DNA of 64,000 nucleotides from Mesorhizobium huakuii (GTDB lineage Bacteria > Pseudomonadota > Alphaproteobacteria > Rhizobiales > Rhizobiaceae). This document shows positions 34,667 through 43,515 of this stretch, piece after piece. The DNA lies in the NCBI RefSeq assembly GCF_014189455.1, contig NZ_CP050296.1, forward strand, positions 4,770,001 through 4,834,000, in the 5' to 3' direction. How positions within the stretch are numbered: the stretch's first letter is position 1; each line of letters opens with the position of its first letter. The notes below the pieces were generated by a model. That model saw nothing but the letters and a program-made list of their open reading frames with translations. It did no database searches and was not told where the DNA came from. The position numbers and the translations under genes were made by a program.

Positions 34667-36646
34667 CTATCCCAGCCTTGCCCGCGCCTTCGCCGTCCAG
34701 GCGTTGAACAGCCGGTCGGCGACGATGCCGATGAAGGCGATGGCCAGGCCGGCGACGATGCCGCGACCGGAATCGGCTTTGGACAGCGCGATGAACACCT
34801 CCTGACCGAGATCGCGCGTGCCGACCATGGCGCAGATGATGATCATCGCCAGCGCCATCAGGATGGTCTGGTTGACGCCCAGCATGATCTCGGGAAGCGC
34901 CAGCGGCAGTTGCACGCGGAAAAATGTCTGGCGCGGCGTGCAGCCCGACACCTTCGCCGCCTCGATCAGCGCCGGCGGCACCTGGCGGATGCCGTGATTG
35001 GTGTAGCGGATCGCCGGCACCACGGCGAAGGCGATCGTTGCGATCATGGCGGTGACATCGCCGACGCGGAACAGCATCACCACCGGGATGATGAAGCAGA
35101 AGGACGGCAGCACCTGCAGCGTGTCGATGATCGGCGTGACGATCTTCTCGAAACGGTCGCTGCGCGCCGCCATCAGCCCGATCGGAATGCCGATCAGGCA
35201 GGCGATGAAGGCCGAGATGCCGCAGAGATAGACCGTCGCCATGGTCTTTTCCCACAGCCCGGTGATGGCGCAGAAGGCAGTCAGTGCGGCGACCAGGGCT
35301 GCCAGGCGCAAGCCTGCGAGCTGATAGCCGGCAAGGCCGAGCAGGAACACCGCGCCCAGCCAGGGAAAGCCTTCGCAGAAGGCGCGCACCGGGTTCAGCA
35401 CATTGAGGATCAGCGCCACGCGGAACGCTTCGATCACATCGAAGAAGTTGATCGTCACCCAGTTCACCGCCGCCTTCCACAGCGGCGCGGTGGTGAAGGT
35501 GATCGCCTTCGGCACCGCCGCGAAGGCCGGTACGAACAGGCCAAGCAGCGTGGTGACGGCAAGGACGGCGATGGCCAGCGTCAGATTGGGGTAGCGCCGC
35601 CAAAGAGTCGGGCTCGATTCCTGATGGACATGGCCCTTCGCCTGCTTGTGCGCGATGGCCTGGCTCAACCGGTCGAGCGCGATCGCCAGCGCCACGATGG
35701 CGAGGCCGGCCTCCATCGCCTCACCAACCTTCAGCGCGCGCAGCGCCAGAAGCACGTCGTAGCCGAGGCCGCCGGCGCCGATCATCGATGCGATGATCAC
35801 CATGTTGAGCGCCAGCATGATGACCTGGTTGACGCCGACCATCAGCGTCGGCCGCGCCGAGGGCAACAGCACCCGCCACAGTTTCTGCCGCGCCGTGCAG
35901 CCGGCCATGTCGCTGAATTCGCCGATCTCCACCGGCACCCGCGTCAGGCCGAGCATCGTCGCCCGTACCATCGGCGGTGTGGCGAAGATGGCGGTTGCGA
36001 TCATCGCCGAGACCGGGCTGTTGCCGAACAGCAGCAGCATCGGGATGAGATAGGCGAAGGTCGGGATCGTCTGCATCAGGTCAAGGGCAGGGGAGATGAT
36101 CAGCCTTTCCGCCCATGGCTTGCGCCATGCCCAGATGCCGGCGAACAGGCCGGTGACGATGCAAAACGGCACGGCGATGGAGATCAGCGCCAGCGTCAGC
36201 ATGGCGCTGGTCCATTGGCCGAACAGCGCGATGTAGAGGAAGCAGCCGCCGACTAGCAGGCTGAGTTTGCGACCACCCACGGCATGGCCGGCGAGGAAGG
36301 CGACAGCACAGACCCCGACCCAGGACAGGCGCGGCAGGACCAGGGTATCGACGCCGTGGCCGATCTTGAAATTCTTGGCCAAGAGATTGAGCGCGAAGTC
36401 GAGCGGCACCCCGAGAACCGCGGTGATCGAGCGGGTCAACCACGACAGGTTCGATTTGATCCAGCCCATCAGCGCGCTGACCCAGTCGGCGACCGGCACG
36501 ACGGCGCTCGCCGGATAGTCGACAGCCCAAGGGACGCTGTCTTGGAGCAGGAACACCATGAGCACAGCGGCAAGGGCGAGCGCCCAGACAAGCAGCCATC
36601 GCTGAAGCGCCGGCCTCGGCTCGCTGGTGCTTGCCGTCACCGTCAT
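34667..36646 (-). CDS. tmoW: TMAO ABC transporter permease (two fused ProW-like domains)
   Basis: 659 residues containing two consecutive permease domains of the glycine betaine/TMAO importer class. The first (about 150-315) and second (about 480-650) each carry an EAA-type loop (CTARQKLWRVLLPSARPTLMVG and CTPRQTFFRVQLPLALPEIMLG). Additional helices precede each domain. Fusion of both permease halves into one protein is characteristic of TmoW. It overlaps tmoV by ATGA. Confidence 0.9.
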   Translation of the reverse strand: MTVTASTSEPRPALQRWLLVWALALAAVLMVFLLQDSVPWAVDYPASAVVPVADWVSALMGWIKSNLSWLTRSITAVLGVPLDFALNLLAKNFKIGHGVDTLVLPRLSWVGVCAVAFLAGHAVGGRKLSLLVGGCFLYIALFGQWTSAMLTLALISIAVPFCIVTGLFAGIWAWRKPWAERLIISPALDLMQTIPTFAYLIPMLLLFGNSPVSAMIATAIFATPPMVRATMLGLTRVPVEIGEFSDMAGCTARQKLWRVLLPSARPTLMVGVNQVIMLALNMVIIASMIGAGGLGYDVLLALRALKVGEAMEAGLAIVALAIALDRLSQAIAHKQAKGHVHQESSPTLWRRYPNLTLAIAVLAVTTLLGLFVPAFAAVPKAITFTTAPLWKAAVNWVTINFFDVIEAFRVALILNVLNPVRAFCEGFPWLGAVFLLGLAGYQLAGLRLAALVAALTAFCAITGLWEKTMATVYLCGISAFIACLIGIPIGLMAARSDRFEKIVTPIIDTLQVLPSFCFIIPVVMLFRVGDVTAMIATIAFAVVPAIRYTNHGIRQVPPALIEAAKVSGCTPRQTFFRVQLPLALPEIMLGVNQTILMALAMIIICAMVGTRDLGQEVFIALSKADSGRGIVAGLAIAFIGIVADRLFNAWTAKARARLG

Positions 36647-37716
36647 GCGCCGGCTCTCGCATGCTCGATGCCGGCCAGCAGATCGATGACCGCTTGCGGC
36701 GTGACTTCGCCGACCGGCTTGCCGGTGCCGTTGACCACCGCGAACGGCTTGCCGGCGGAGACGATGCTTGCCGAGAAACTGGCGATCTTGGCATCCGGCG
36801 AAACCGTCCCGCCATGCTCGGTGCCGTCGCAGGCGCGCATCAGGCTTCGTGCCGAGATCACCTTGGCGCGGTCGACGTCGCGGGTGAATTCGGCGACATA
36901 GTCGGTCGCCGGATTGACCACCAGTTCTTCCGGCGTGCCGATCTGGATGACCTCGCCGTCCTTCATGATGGCGATGCGGTCGGCGAGCCTTATGGCTTCG
37001 TCGAAATCATGGGTGATGAAGACGATGGTCTTGTGCAGCATGGTCTGCAGCCGCATCAACTCGTCCTGCATCTCGCGGCGGATCAGCGGGTCGAGGGCGG
37101 AGAATGGCTCGTCGAGGAACCAGATTTCCGGTTTGGTCGCGAGACTCCGGGCAATACCGACACGCTGCTGCTGGCCGCCGGACAATTCGCGCGGATAGAA
37201 ATGCTCGCGGCCACTTAAGCCGACGAGTTCGATGACCTCGCGCGCCCGCGCCTCGCGCGTTGCCCGGTCCTGCCCCTGGATGCTGAGCGGAAAGGCGATG
37301 TTGTCGAGCACGTTGAGATGCGGCAGCAGCGCGAAATTCTGGAACACCATGCCCATGCGATGGCGCCTGAGTTCGATCAGTGCCGCATCGGAAATCTTGA
37401 GCAGGTCCTTGCCTTCGAACTCGACCTTGCCGTGGCTCGGTTCGACCAGCCGCGACATGCAGCGCACCAGTGTCGATTTGCCGGAGCCGGACAGGCCCAT
37501 GATGATGAAAATCTCGCCCTGGCGGATTTCGAGATCGACGGCGCGCACGGCGCCGACCAGTCCGGCAGCCGTGACATCGGCCATGCTGGCCTTGCCGTCG
37601 CGCTCGCGGATGAAACTGGCCGCGTTCGCCCCGAACAGCTTCCACACATTGCGGCAGGCAAGTTTTACCGGGCGGTCGTTTGTGCCCGGTTGCGTCGATC
37701 CCTGTTCAGTCGTCAT
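36643..37716 (-). CDS. tmoV: TMAO ABC transporter ATP-binding protein
   Basis: 357 residues. Walker A GLSGSGKST is at about 74-82, followed by the signature LSGGQQQRVGIARSL and Walker B IWFLDEPFSALD. A ProV-like C-terminal extension of about 85 residues looks like a partial CBS-type regulatory segment. The ATG at 37716 is preceded by AAGGA; the longer in-frame start at 37740 is less well placed. Confidence 0.9.
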   Translation of the reverse strand: MTTEQGSTQPGTNDRPVKLACRNVWKLFGANAASFIRERDGKASMADVTAAGLVGAVRAVDLEIRQGEIFIIMGLSGSGKSTLVRCMSRLVEPSHGKVEFEGKDLLKISDAALIELRRHRMGMVFQNFALLPHLNVLDNIAFPLSIQGQDRATREARAREVIELVGLSGREHFYPRELSGGQQQRVGIARSLATKPEIWFLDEPFSALDPLIRREMQDELMRLQTMLHKTIVFITHDFDEAIRLADRIAIMKDGEVIQIGTPEELVVNPATDYVAEFTRDVDRAKVISARSLMRACDGTEHGGTVSPDAKIASFSASIVSAGKPFAVVNGTGKPVGEVTPQAVIDLLAGIEHARAGA

Positions 37717-37748
37717 CCAATCGTCCTTCTGGAGCATCAAGACTTGAA

Positions 37749-37771
37749 ACCCGGCCGATCAACGGCCGGGT
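37749..37771. terminator. Hairpin between tmoX and tmoV
   Basis: A perfect nine-base-pair stem ACCCGGCCG-N5-CGGCCGGGT just after the tmoX stop. With no T-run it more likely protects the binding-protein message or partially attenuates read-through, consistent with the higher dose of binding protein usually needed. Confidence 0.5.
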
Positions 37772-37792
37772 CTCACTTTCCAGTCGGAAGGG

Positions 37793-38767
37793 TCACTGCG
37801 CCCAGGCTTTCCAGTCGGCCTCGTGCGCGGCGATCCAGGCAGCGGCGACGTCTTCCGGCGTCTTGCCGTTGAGGTCGATCTCGCCGCTCATCTTGTTCAG
37901 CTCGTCGGTATCGATCGTGAAGGCCTTCGCCACCTTGTAGGCGACCGGCCATTTGTCCTTCATGCCGTTCCAGGCATATTTCCAGATCTCGCCATGCGGC
38001 TTGCCGCAATCATATTTGGCGTCGGGGTTGGTGCCCCATTTCGGGTCGTTGTAGCATTCGGGTGTGTATTCGGGGAATTGCACCCATTCGCCCTTGTACT
38101 TGGCCGGCGCCCAGTGCGGCGAATAGATCCACAGCATGATCGGCGCCTTGCGCTGATAGGCGGAATCGAGTTCCGCGAACATCGCCGCATCGGTGCCGGC
38201 ATGGATCACGGTGAAGGGCAGTTTCAGCGCCGCGACGCGCTCGTCGTCAAAGCCTTCCCAGGTCACCGGACCGCCGAGATAGCGCCCTTTCGGCGCCGTC
38301 TCCGCCGTCGAGAACGACGCGGCGCATGTGGCGTCGAGCAGCGCATGCCAGTCCGGCAAGGTCGGGCACTTCTCCTTCATGTACTCGGGAAACCACCACT
38401 CTTCCTTGGCCTTTGGGCCGAGCTTGCCGAGCCTCTCGGTCTGGCCGGTCGCGTCGGAGGCCTTCATCGCTTCGCCGGCGGTGGTGTCCCAGAACTCCAG
38501 GCCGACATCGAGGTCGCCATTGGTGAGGCCGGTGGTCAGGCTGGAAAGGTAATCGGCGGTTGGATATTCTACGGTATAGCCGAGCTTTTCCAGGATGCCG
38601 CCGAGGATCTTGGCGTTGAGGTTCACGCTGGTCCAGTCGAACAGCGCGATCTTGATCGGGTCGTTGGATTCCGGTGCGGCGGCTTGGGCGGAAGGTGTCA
38701 GCAGGCTCAGCGTTGCGAGCGCGACGGCGCCCATCGATAGTTTCGAAACTCGACTGCGAAATGACAT
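37793..38767 (-). CDS. tmoX: TMAO-binding periplasmic protein
   Basis: 324 residues with an N-terminal Sec signal (hydrophobic stretch at about 13-24, cleavage likely after SAQAAA). The mature part is an OpuAC-type quaternary-amine binding domain beginning IKIALFDWTSVNLNAKILGG, with several tryptophans (LEFWDTTAG, EEWWFPEYM, IYSPHWAPAKYKGEWV) that would form a cation cage. Gene order tmoX-V-W beside tmm supports TMAO, though choline or betaine binding cannot be ruled out by sequence alone. Confidence 0.9.
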   Translation of the reverse strand: MSFRSRVSKLSMGAVALATLSLLTPSAQAAAPESNDPIKIALFDWTSVNLNAKILGGILEKLGYTVEYPTADYLSSLTTGLTNGDLDVGLEFWDTTAGEAMKASDATGQTERLGKLGPKAKEEWWFPEYMKEKCPTLPDWHALLDATCAASFSTAETAPKGRYLGGPVTWEGFDDERVAALKLPFTVIHAGTDAAMFAELDSAYQRKAPIMLWIYSPHWAPAKYKGEWVQFPEYTPECYNDPKWGTNPDAKYDCGKPHGEIWKYAWNGMKDKWPVAYKVAKAFTIDTDELNKMSGEIDLNGKTPEDVAAAWIAAHEADWKAWAQ

Positions 38768-39188
38768 GCTTGTTCTCCTTCAAGCTGTGACGGTTATCGG
38801 TCGTTCCCTTCTTGCGGCTTTTCTTGATTGTGTTGGAAAGGCGGTTCGTTGCGCAAGGCCGTCGGCGCCATAATTGTCGCCCTGGCGTTGGCCAGCGCAG
38901 GCAAGATGGTGCTCAATTCTCGTGATGGTGGAATAGGCTGTCGGGTTCATGGCTGCCGATGGATCGCTGCGGGAGCGATCACCCGCGGATCAATTGCCAG
39001 TCTTGCGGCGCCCTGCAAGGTGCAAGCCATCAAGGTCCCATGATCTCGGCTGTCGGCATGGCAAGCCCCGTCTCGCCAAACCGTTTCATAGGATGAAATT
39101 ATATATACCAACGTTCATCTCGCGCAACGACTAACGCTTCGCGGATGCACAAATTCAGACTGCAGGCGAGGTCCTGCGAGATGCGGTC
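38768..39188. promoter_or_regulatory. 421-base region upstream of tmoX
   Basis: No gene seen. The main feature is a perfect inverted repeat TTTCAT-AGG-ATGAAA (39084-39098) joined to a very AT-rich ATTATATATA stretch, about 320 bases upstream of tmoX and 90 bases past the SDR stop. It shares TGAAATTAT with the tdm and dmm sites. The remainder (38768-39080) is ordinary GC-rich sequence with no signal I can support. Confidence 0.4.
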
Positions 39189-39953
39189 CTACCAGCAGAC
39201 GTAGCCGCCATCGACGATCAGGTCGAGGCCGGTGACGAAGCTCGACGCACCGCTGGCCAGGAACACCGTCGGCCCGACCATTTCCTCCGGGGCAGCCATG
39301 CGTCCTATCGGCGTGTCGCGCTTGAAGATCTTGATCTCCTCCGCCACCTCCGGCCGCTTGTTCATCGGCGTCAGCGTGTAGCCCGGGCTGACGACATTGA
39401 CGCGCAAGCCGCGATCGGCCCATTCCATGGCGAGGCTCTTCGACATGTGGATGACGGCGGCTTTCGAGGAATTGTAGTGCGCCTGTGTCAGCCCCCGATT
39501 GACGATGGTGCCGGACATCGAGGCGATGTTGATGATCGAGCCCTTGCGTCGGGCCAGCATCTTGCGCGCCTCTGCCTGGCAGGACAGGAACACGCCGGCG
39601 ACATTGACCTCGTGCACCTTCTGCCATGTCCCCAGAGACATCGTTTCGGCCGGCTCCGAACCGGCGATGCCGGCATTGTTGACGGCGACAGTCAGCGCAC
39701 CGAGTTCGACCTCGACGCGATCGATTGCCGCCGCGAGATCGCTTTCCGAGGTGACCGTGCCGGTCAGCACCAAAGCCTTGCGGCCAAGTGCAGTAATCCG
39801 TTGCGCGGTCTCCTCCAGCCCGCCTTTCGATGCATGACCGAAACAGGCGACGTTGGCCCCTGCCTCGGCCAGTCCGATCGCGATTGCCTGGCCAATGCCG
39901 CTGCCGGCACCAGTGACCAGTGCGACATCGCCGTTCAGCTTGAAAAGATCCAT
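39189..39953 (-). CDS. Short-chain dehydrogenase/reductase
   Basis: 254 residues, classical SDR. The cofactor site VTGAGSGIGQAIA is near residues 14-26, NNAGIAG near 91, and the catalytic Ser and YxxxK occur in NIASMSGTIVNRG and HYNSSKAAVIHMS. The C-terminus is SSFVTGLDLIVDGGYVCW. Normal length. Resembles sugar or polyol dehydrogenases; the substrate is not determinable. It is on the tmoX strand but 421 bases upstream, so probably transcribed separately. Confidence 0.85.
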   Translation of the reverse strand: MDLFKLNGDVALVTGAGSGIGQAIAIGLAEAGANVACFGHASKGGLEETAQRITALGRKALVLTGTVTSESDLAAAIDRVEVELGALTVAVNNAGIAGSEPAETMSLGTWQKVHEVNVAGVFLSCQAEARKMLARRKGSIINIASMSGTIVNRGLTQAHYNSSKAAVIHMSKSLAMEWADRGLRVNVVSPGYTLTPMNKRPEVAEEIKIFKRDTPIGRMAAPEEMVGPTVFLASGASSFVTGLDLIVDGGYVCW

Positions 39954-40011
39954 CGATAGCCCTCCCCGTTTCAGGGAGATTATTGCCTATGCCGTCTTTC
40001 GAGCAACCTGT

Positions 40012-40599
40012 TTAGAAGTTGCAGGCCTTCGGGCGCCTGCCAGTGGACCAGTCCTTGAGTGGCACCGGCTTGAACTTGCCCTTGATCGGCGTGCCGGCCT
40101 CAAGGTCCTTGGAGACGGTACCCCGGCCGGTGAGATAGTTGATGTCGCATTCGCCGACTTTGGTCTCGACGCCATTCGATGCCTGTTGGTTCCAATCCCA
40201 GCTGCGGCTATAGCCGCCGACCAGGAATTGGCCCCGGCGATAGACGATTGTCAGCGTGTCTTCCGTTGACTTGCTGGCGCCGCAGCCGAAGCAGGACGTC
40301 ACCGCCAGCGATCCCTTGCCCTTGCTTTCAAGGTCGATGACCCGGTCTTCGGTCAGCCCCTTCTTGACGAAATCGGGCCGGCGCGAGGGGTCGAGCTTGT
40401 CCTCGCCGACTGCCAGGTAAATATATAGATCAGCCGGCCCGCCGGGCTCCTGCATCGCCACGGCCCGGTCCATCTTGCCGTTCTGGTCGATGTCGAGCTT
40501 GAGCTCGAAAGCCGGACTGTTTTCGGCAAATGCCGGCACCGGCAAAACGGCCAGGGCGACGAGCCAGGGCAGGGCCGCAAGATGAAGTGCTGTCCTCAT
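40012..40599 (-). CDS. Small exported protein of unknown function
   Basis: 195 residues with a Sec signal peptide (LHLAALPWLVALAVLPVPAFA, cleavage after AFA). The mature domain starts near FELKLDIDQNGKMDRAVAM, which resembles a short calcium-binding-like or FG-GAP turn. Four cysteines are present, including CFGCG near the middle. The fold is not recognised. Start ATG at 40599. It follows a 94-base gap after the DUF427 gene and lies on the same strand. Confidence 0.65.
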   Translation of the reverse strand: MRTALHLAALPWLVALAVLPVPAFAENSPAFELKLDIDQNGKMDRAVAMQEPGGPADLYIYLAVGEDKLDPSRRPDFVKKGLTEDRVIDLESKGKGSLAVTSCFGCGASKSTEDTLTIVYRRGQFLVGGYSRSWDWNQQASNGVETKVGECDINYLTGRGTVSKDLEAGTPIKGKFKPVPLKDWSTGRRPKACNF

Positions 40600-40696
40600 G
40601 AGCAATCGTCCGCCGCGAAAGCTCAGCGTAGCACTGGCCCTGGCGAACGAAAACTCGAAACACTGGATGACTTCGAACGCAGTCAGCCAGTGCGGC

Positions 40697-41566
40697 TCAG
40701 AAATAGCCGCTGGACGCGGCCGTGAATTCCTTCGGGATTTCGACGCCGTCGACCAGGATCTTGTCGACCAGTTCGTGGTGGAAGCAGACCAGGCCCTTGA
40801 TGCGCTCGGCCTCGTGCACCGGCTCGGGATAGTACCAGACCAGGTTCTCGTGCCGCTTCTTGGGCGTCGTCACGTGATAGTAGCTGGAGATGCCCTTGTA
40901 GGGGCAGCGCGAAATGTAGCGGCTGGGCGCGAACATATCGAGCCGCGTGTCGGCGATCGGCAGGTAATGGCGCACGGGATGGCCGGTCTCGAAGAGGAAG
41001 ACGCCGCGGCGTGAATCGGCGACCTGCTCGCCGTCGAGGATCACCTGCACCCGCCGCGACGAGGGCAGGCAGTCGACCCGGCGGAACGGATCGCGGGCGT
41101 GGACGAAGATCTCTTCGTCCTCCTCATACCAGTGCGTCATCTTGGGCCAATAGAAGGACATGTAGTCCGACAAGTCAGGCGATCCCTTGACCGGATCGAG
41201 ATAGCGCCAGGCCGCATCCTCCACCAGCGTGATGCCTGTGTTCAGCGAATAATGGGTGGCGACACCCTTGAACGGACTCTCCGTCGTCGTCGCGCTCGGC
41301 AGCAGGAATTCTTCGCGCACATCGCTGATCGGGAAGTAATAGACCGGAAGATGGTCGGATTCGTAGAGCACCAGCGCCTTGGTCGTGTCGGCGACGACCA
41401 TCGATCCCACCTGCACGCGCAGCCGCTTCTGCATCGGCATGGTGAAGGCGACATAGCCCGGCTCGAACTCGTACTGCACGATGGTGTCGAGCAAGGGGAA
41501 ATGCGGTCCGCGACCGCGCAAATGAGGCTTGCGAATGGTAGTCTCCCGTTTCTTGTCTTTTGTCAT
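40697..41566 (-). CDS. Tandem DUF427 domain protein
   Basis: 289 residues containing two DUF427 units. The first is about 40-120 (RVQVGSMVVADTTKALVLYE, LPVYYFPISDVREEFL, then TTESPFKGVATHYSL). The second is about 165-260 (RVQVILDGEQVADSRRGVFL, VRHYLPIADTRLDMFAPS, then CPYKGISSYYHV). Family function is unknown; members are small beta-rich proteins. ATG 41566 is chosen, with a GTG at 41581 possible. It is downstream of the binding-protein gene on the same strand, with a 174-base gap in which I see nothing decisive. Confidence 0.8.
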   Translation of the reverse strand: MTKDKKRETTIRKPHLRGRGPHFPLLDTIVQYEFEPGYVAFTMPMQKRLRVQVGSMVVADTTKALVLYESDHLPVYYFPISDVREEFLLPSATTTESPFKGVATHYSLNTGITLVEDAAWRYLDPVKGSPDLSDYMSFYWPKMTHWYEEDEEIFVHARDPFRRVDCLPSSRRVQVILDGEQVADSRRGVFLFETGHPVRHYLPIADTRLDMFAPSRYISRCPYKGISSYYHVTTPKKRHENLVWYYPEPVHEAERIKGLVCFHHELVDKILVDGVEIPKEFTAASSGYF

Positions 41567-41740
41567 CGATCGTTGGCGCACAGCGAGATGAACCTGGATT
41601 GAACTATGGTGCCGGAGAGGGTTTCCGGGCGGCGGGTTTGCCCTTGCGTCGAGCGGCTCGAACGATGGCCCCCCATCGCCCTTCGCAACCCTGCCGGCGG
41701 ATAGCCCACCGCCCGAAAGCGGAATTGTCCAATCCAGCCT

Positions 41741-43399
41741 TTATCCCAGCGACACGCGATCGAGCAGCAGACCGGCAGCGATCGGCGGCAGGCCGCTGAC
41801 ATTCTTGCGCACCGGCACCAGCAGATCCGGGAAATAGCTGAAAATGACCGGCGTCTCGTCGAGCAGCAGCTTCTGGATGTCTGAGGCCGCGGTGCGTTGC
41901 GCACCGATGTCGAGTGCCTTGAGATAGGAGGTGACCATGCCGTCATAGGCAGGGTTCTTGAAATGCGCCGCGTTCCACGGGCCATCGCTGACCAGCGGGC
42001 TTTTCAGGAAGACGTTCGGCACGCTGCGATGGGCGTAGTCGGTGATCCCCAACGGGCTGTCCAGCCAATCCGACTGGCCGAACACCGCCTTGCCGTAATA
42101 TTTGTCCTGGTCCTCGATGTTGAGTGCGATGCGGGCGCCGATCTCCTTGGCGAAATTCTGGAACAGCTGTGCATAGCCCGGAATGTCGGAATAGCGCAGC
42201 GTTGTCAGGGTCATGTCGAAGCCGCTGCCAAGGCCTGCCGCCTCCATGAGTTGCTTGGCCTTGGCGATATCCTGGACGCGCTGCGGCACCGTCTTGTCGG
42301 TGGCGGGGAAGGCCGGCGCGAACGGGCTGTCATTGCCCGTCGCCGCCATGCCGCGGCACAGGCCGTCGACCAGCTTGGAGCGGTCGATGCTGAGCGCCAG
42401 CGCCTGGCGCACGCGCTTGTCGGTGAACGGACCGGTGTCGCAGCGCATGTGGAGCTGGCGATGCGCGGTCGAGGCGACGCGCAACACCATGATGTCGGGA
42501 CTGTTCAGCACCACCTGGCTGACATCGAGCGGCACGGCATCGAGGACGTCGACCTCGCCGGCCTGCAGCGCCAGGATGCGCGGCTGCACGTCGCCGTAGA
42601 ACTTGAACTCGAGGCGGTCGGGCAGCGCCTTCTCGCCCCAATAGTCCTCATTGCGCACGAAGGTGGCGCCGACCTTCGGCGTGTAGCTCTCCAGCCGGAA
42701 CGGCCCGGTGCCCTCAAAGGTCTTTTCGTAGTCGCCCTTGTAGCTCGCCGGCAGGATGACGGCGTTGTAATTGTCGATCGACACCGAATAGGGAAAGCTG
42801 CCGTTTGGCGCATCGAGATGGAAGGCGACGGTGTGATCGTCGACCTTCTGCGTGCCGCCTTTCGACAGCAGGCCCTTGAACACGGAAAGCGCGTTCGAGG
42901 CGCCGTTCGGGTCGGCGAGGCGATCGAAGGTCGCAACCACGTCGTCGGCTTTGAAATCCTCGCCATTGTGGAATTTCACGCCCTTGCGCAGCTTGAAGGT
43001 CCACACACTGCCATCCGCGTTCGGCGACCAGCTTTCCGCCAGCAGCACCGGTTTCAAGGTGAGATCCGGCTGCGTGATGCAGAGGAATTCGGCGGTCTGG
43101 AAAACCAGCTGGTAGCTGCCGCTGTCATAGTAGGTGACGGGATCTATGGCGCCACCGGGCGTGGCGACACCGGCGCGCACCGTGCCGCCCGGCTTGCCTT
43201 CGGCGCGGGCCTTCTGCGTGCCGAGACCTGCAGCCGTCACAAGGCTGCCCAGGAAGGGCAGGGAAAGGCCGAGAACGCTGCCATGGCGCAGGAAATCGCG
43301 GCGGTCGAGCCTGCCGGCCAGCAATTCGTCGACAGCGGAATTTTCGATTGCCGCCAGATTTTTGCGAGCGGCGTCGATCGTCATGAAAGGCCTTGCCAT
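41741..43399 (-). CDS. Peptide/opine-type ABC transporter substrate-binding protein (Tat-exported), copy 1
   Basis: 552 residues, SBP family 5. A twin-arginine signal RRDFLRHGSVLGLSLPFLGS near residue 33 precedes the mature protein. Typical internal strings are KLRKGVKFHNGEDFKADDVV (about 140) and YWGEKALPDRLEFKF (about 250). It is highly similar to the protein encoded at 50798-52462, including the unusual pre-signal region. ATG 43399 has GAGGA upstream. It is separated from the permease and ATPase genes by a divergent LysR gene, which suggests regulated alternative substrate capture. Confidence 0.87.
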   Translation of the reverse strand: MARPFMTIDAARKNLAAIENSAVDELLAGRLDRRDFLRHGSVLGLSLPFLGSLVTAAGLGTQKARAEGKPGGTVRAGVATPGGAIDPVTYYDSGSYQLVFQTAEFLCITQPDLTLKPVLLAESWSPNADGSVWTFKLRKGVKFHNGEDFKADDVVATFDRLADPNGASNALSVFKGLLSKGGTQKVDDHTVAFHLDAPNGSFPYSVSIDNYNAVILPASYKGDYEKTFEGTGPFRLESYTPKVGATFVRNEDYWGEKALPDRLEFKFYGDVQPRILALQAGEVDVLDAVPLDVSQVVLNSPDIMVLRVASTAHRQLHMRCDTGPFTDKRVRQALALSIDRSKLVDGLCRGMAATGNDSPFAPAFPATDKTVPQRVQDIAKAKQLMEAAGLGSGFDMTLTTLRYSDIPGYAQLFQNFAKEIGARIALNIEDQDKYYGKAVFGQSDWLDSPLGITDYAHRSVPNVFLKSPLVSDGPWNAAHFKNPAYDGMVTSYLKALDIGAQRTAASDIQKLLLDETPVIFSYFPDLLVPVRKNVSGLPPIAAGLLLDRVSLG

Positions 43400-43485
43400 G
43401 GCTGCATTCCTCGCTTGCCCTTGGGGGATCGGCCATTTAGGTCATTGTTGATCGCGGCCGGAAAGCGATATTTTTTGATAGGGGT

Positions 43486-43502
43486 CATCGAAATTTTCGA
43501 TG
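43486..43502. promoter_or_regulatory. 17-base palindrome upstream of the LysR gene
   Basis: CATCGAAA-T-TTTCGATG, perfect eight-base arms, in the 116-base divergent region between the binding-protein gene and the LysR gene and 13 bases before the LysR start. A probable LysR or autoregulatory operator. Confidence 0.5.
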
Positions 43503-43515
43503 CGAGGTGCAGACC

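Noticed and set aside
39115..39627. A minus-strand frame overlapping the 3' end of the SDR gene
   Set aside because: Different frame from the conserved SDR; Arg/Gly-rich with no motif.
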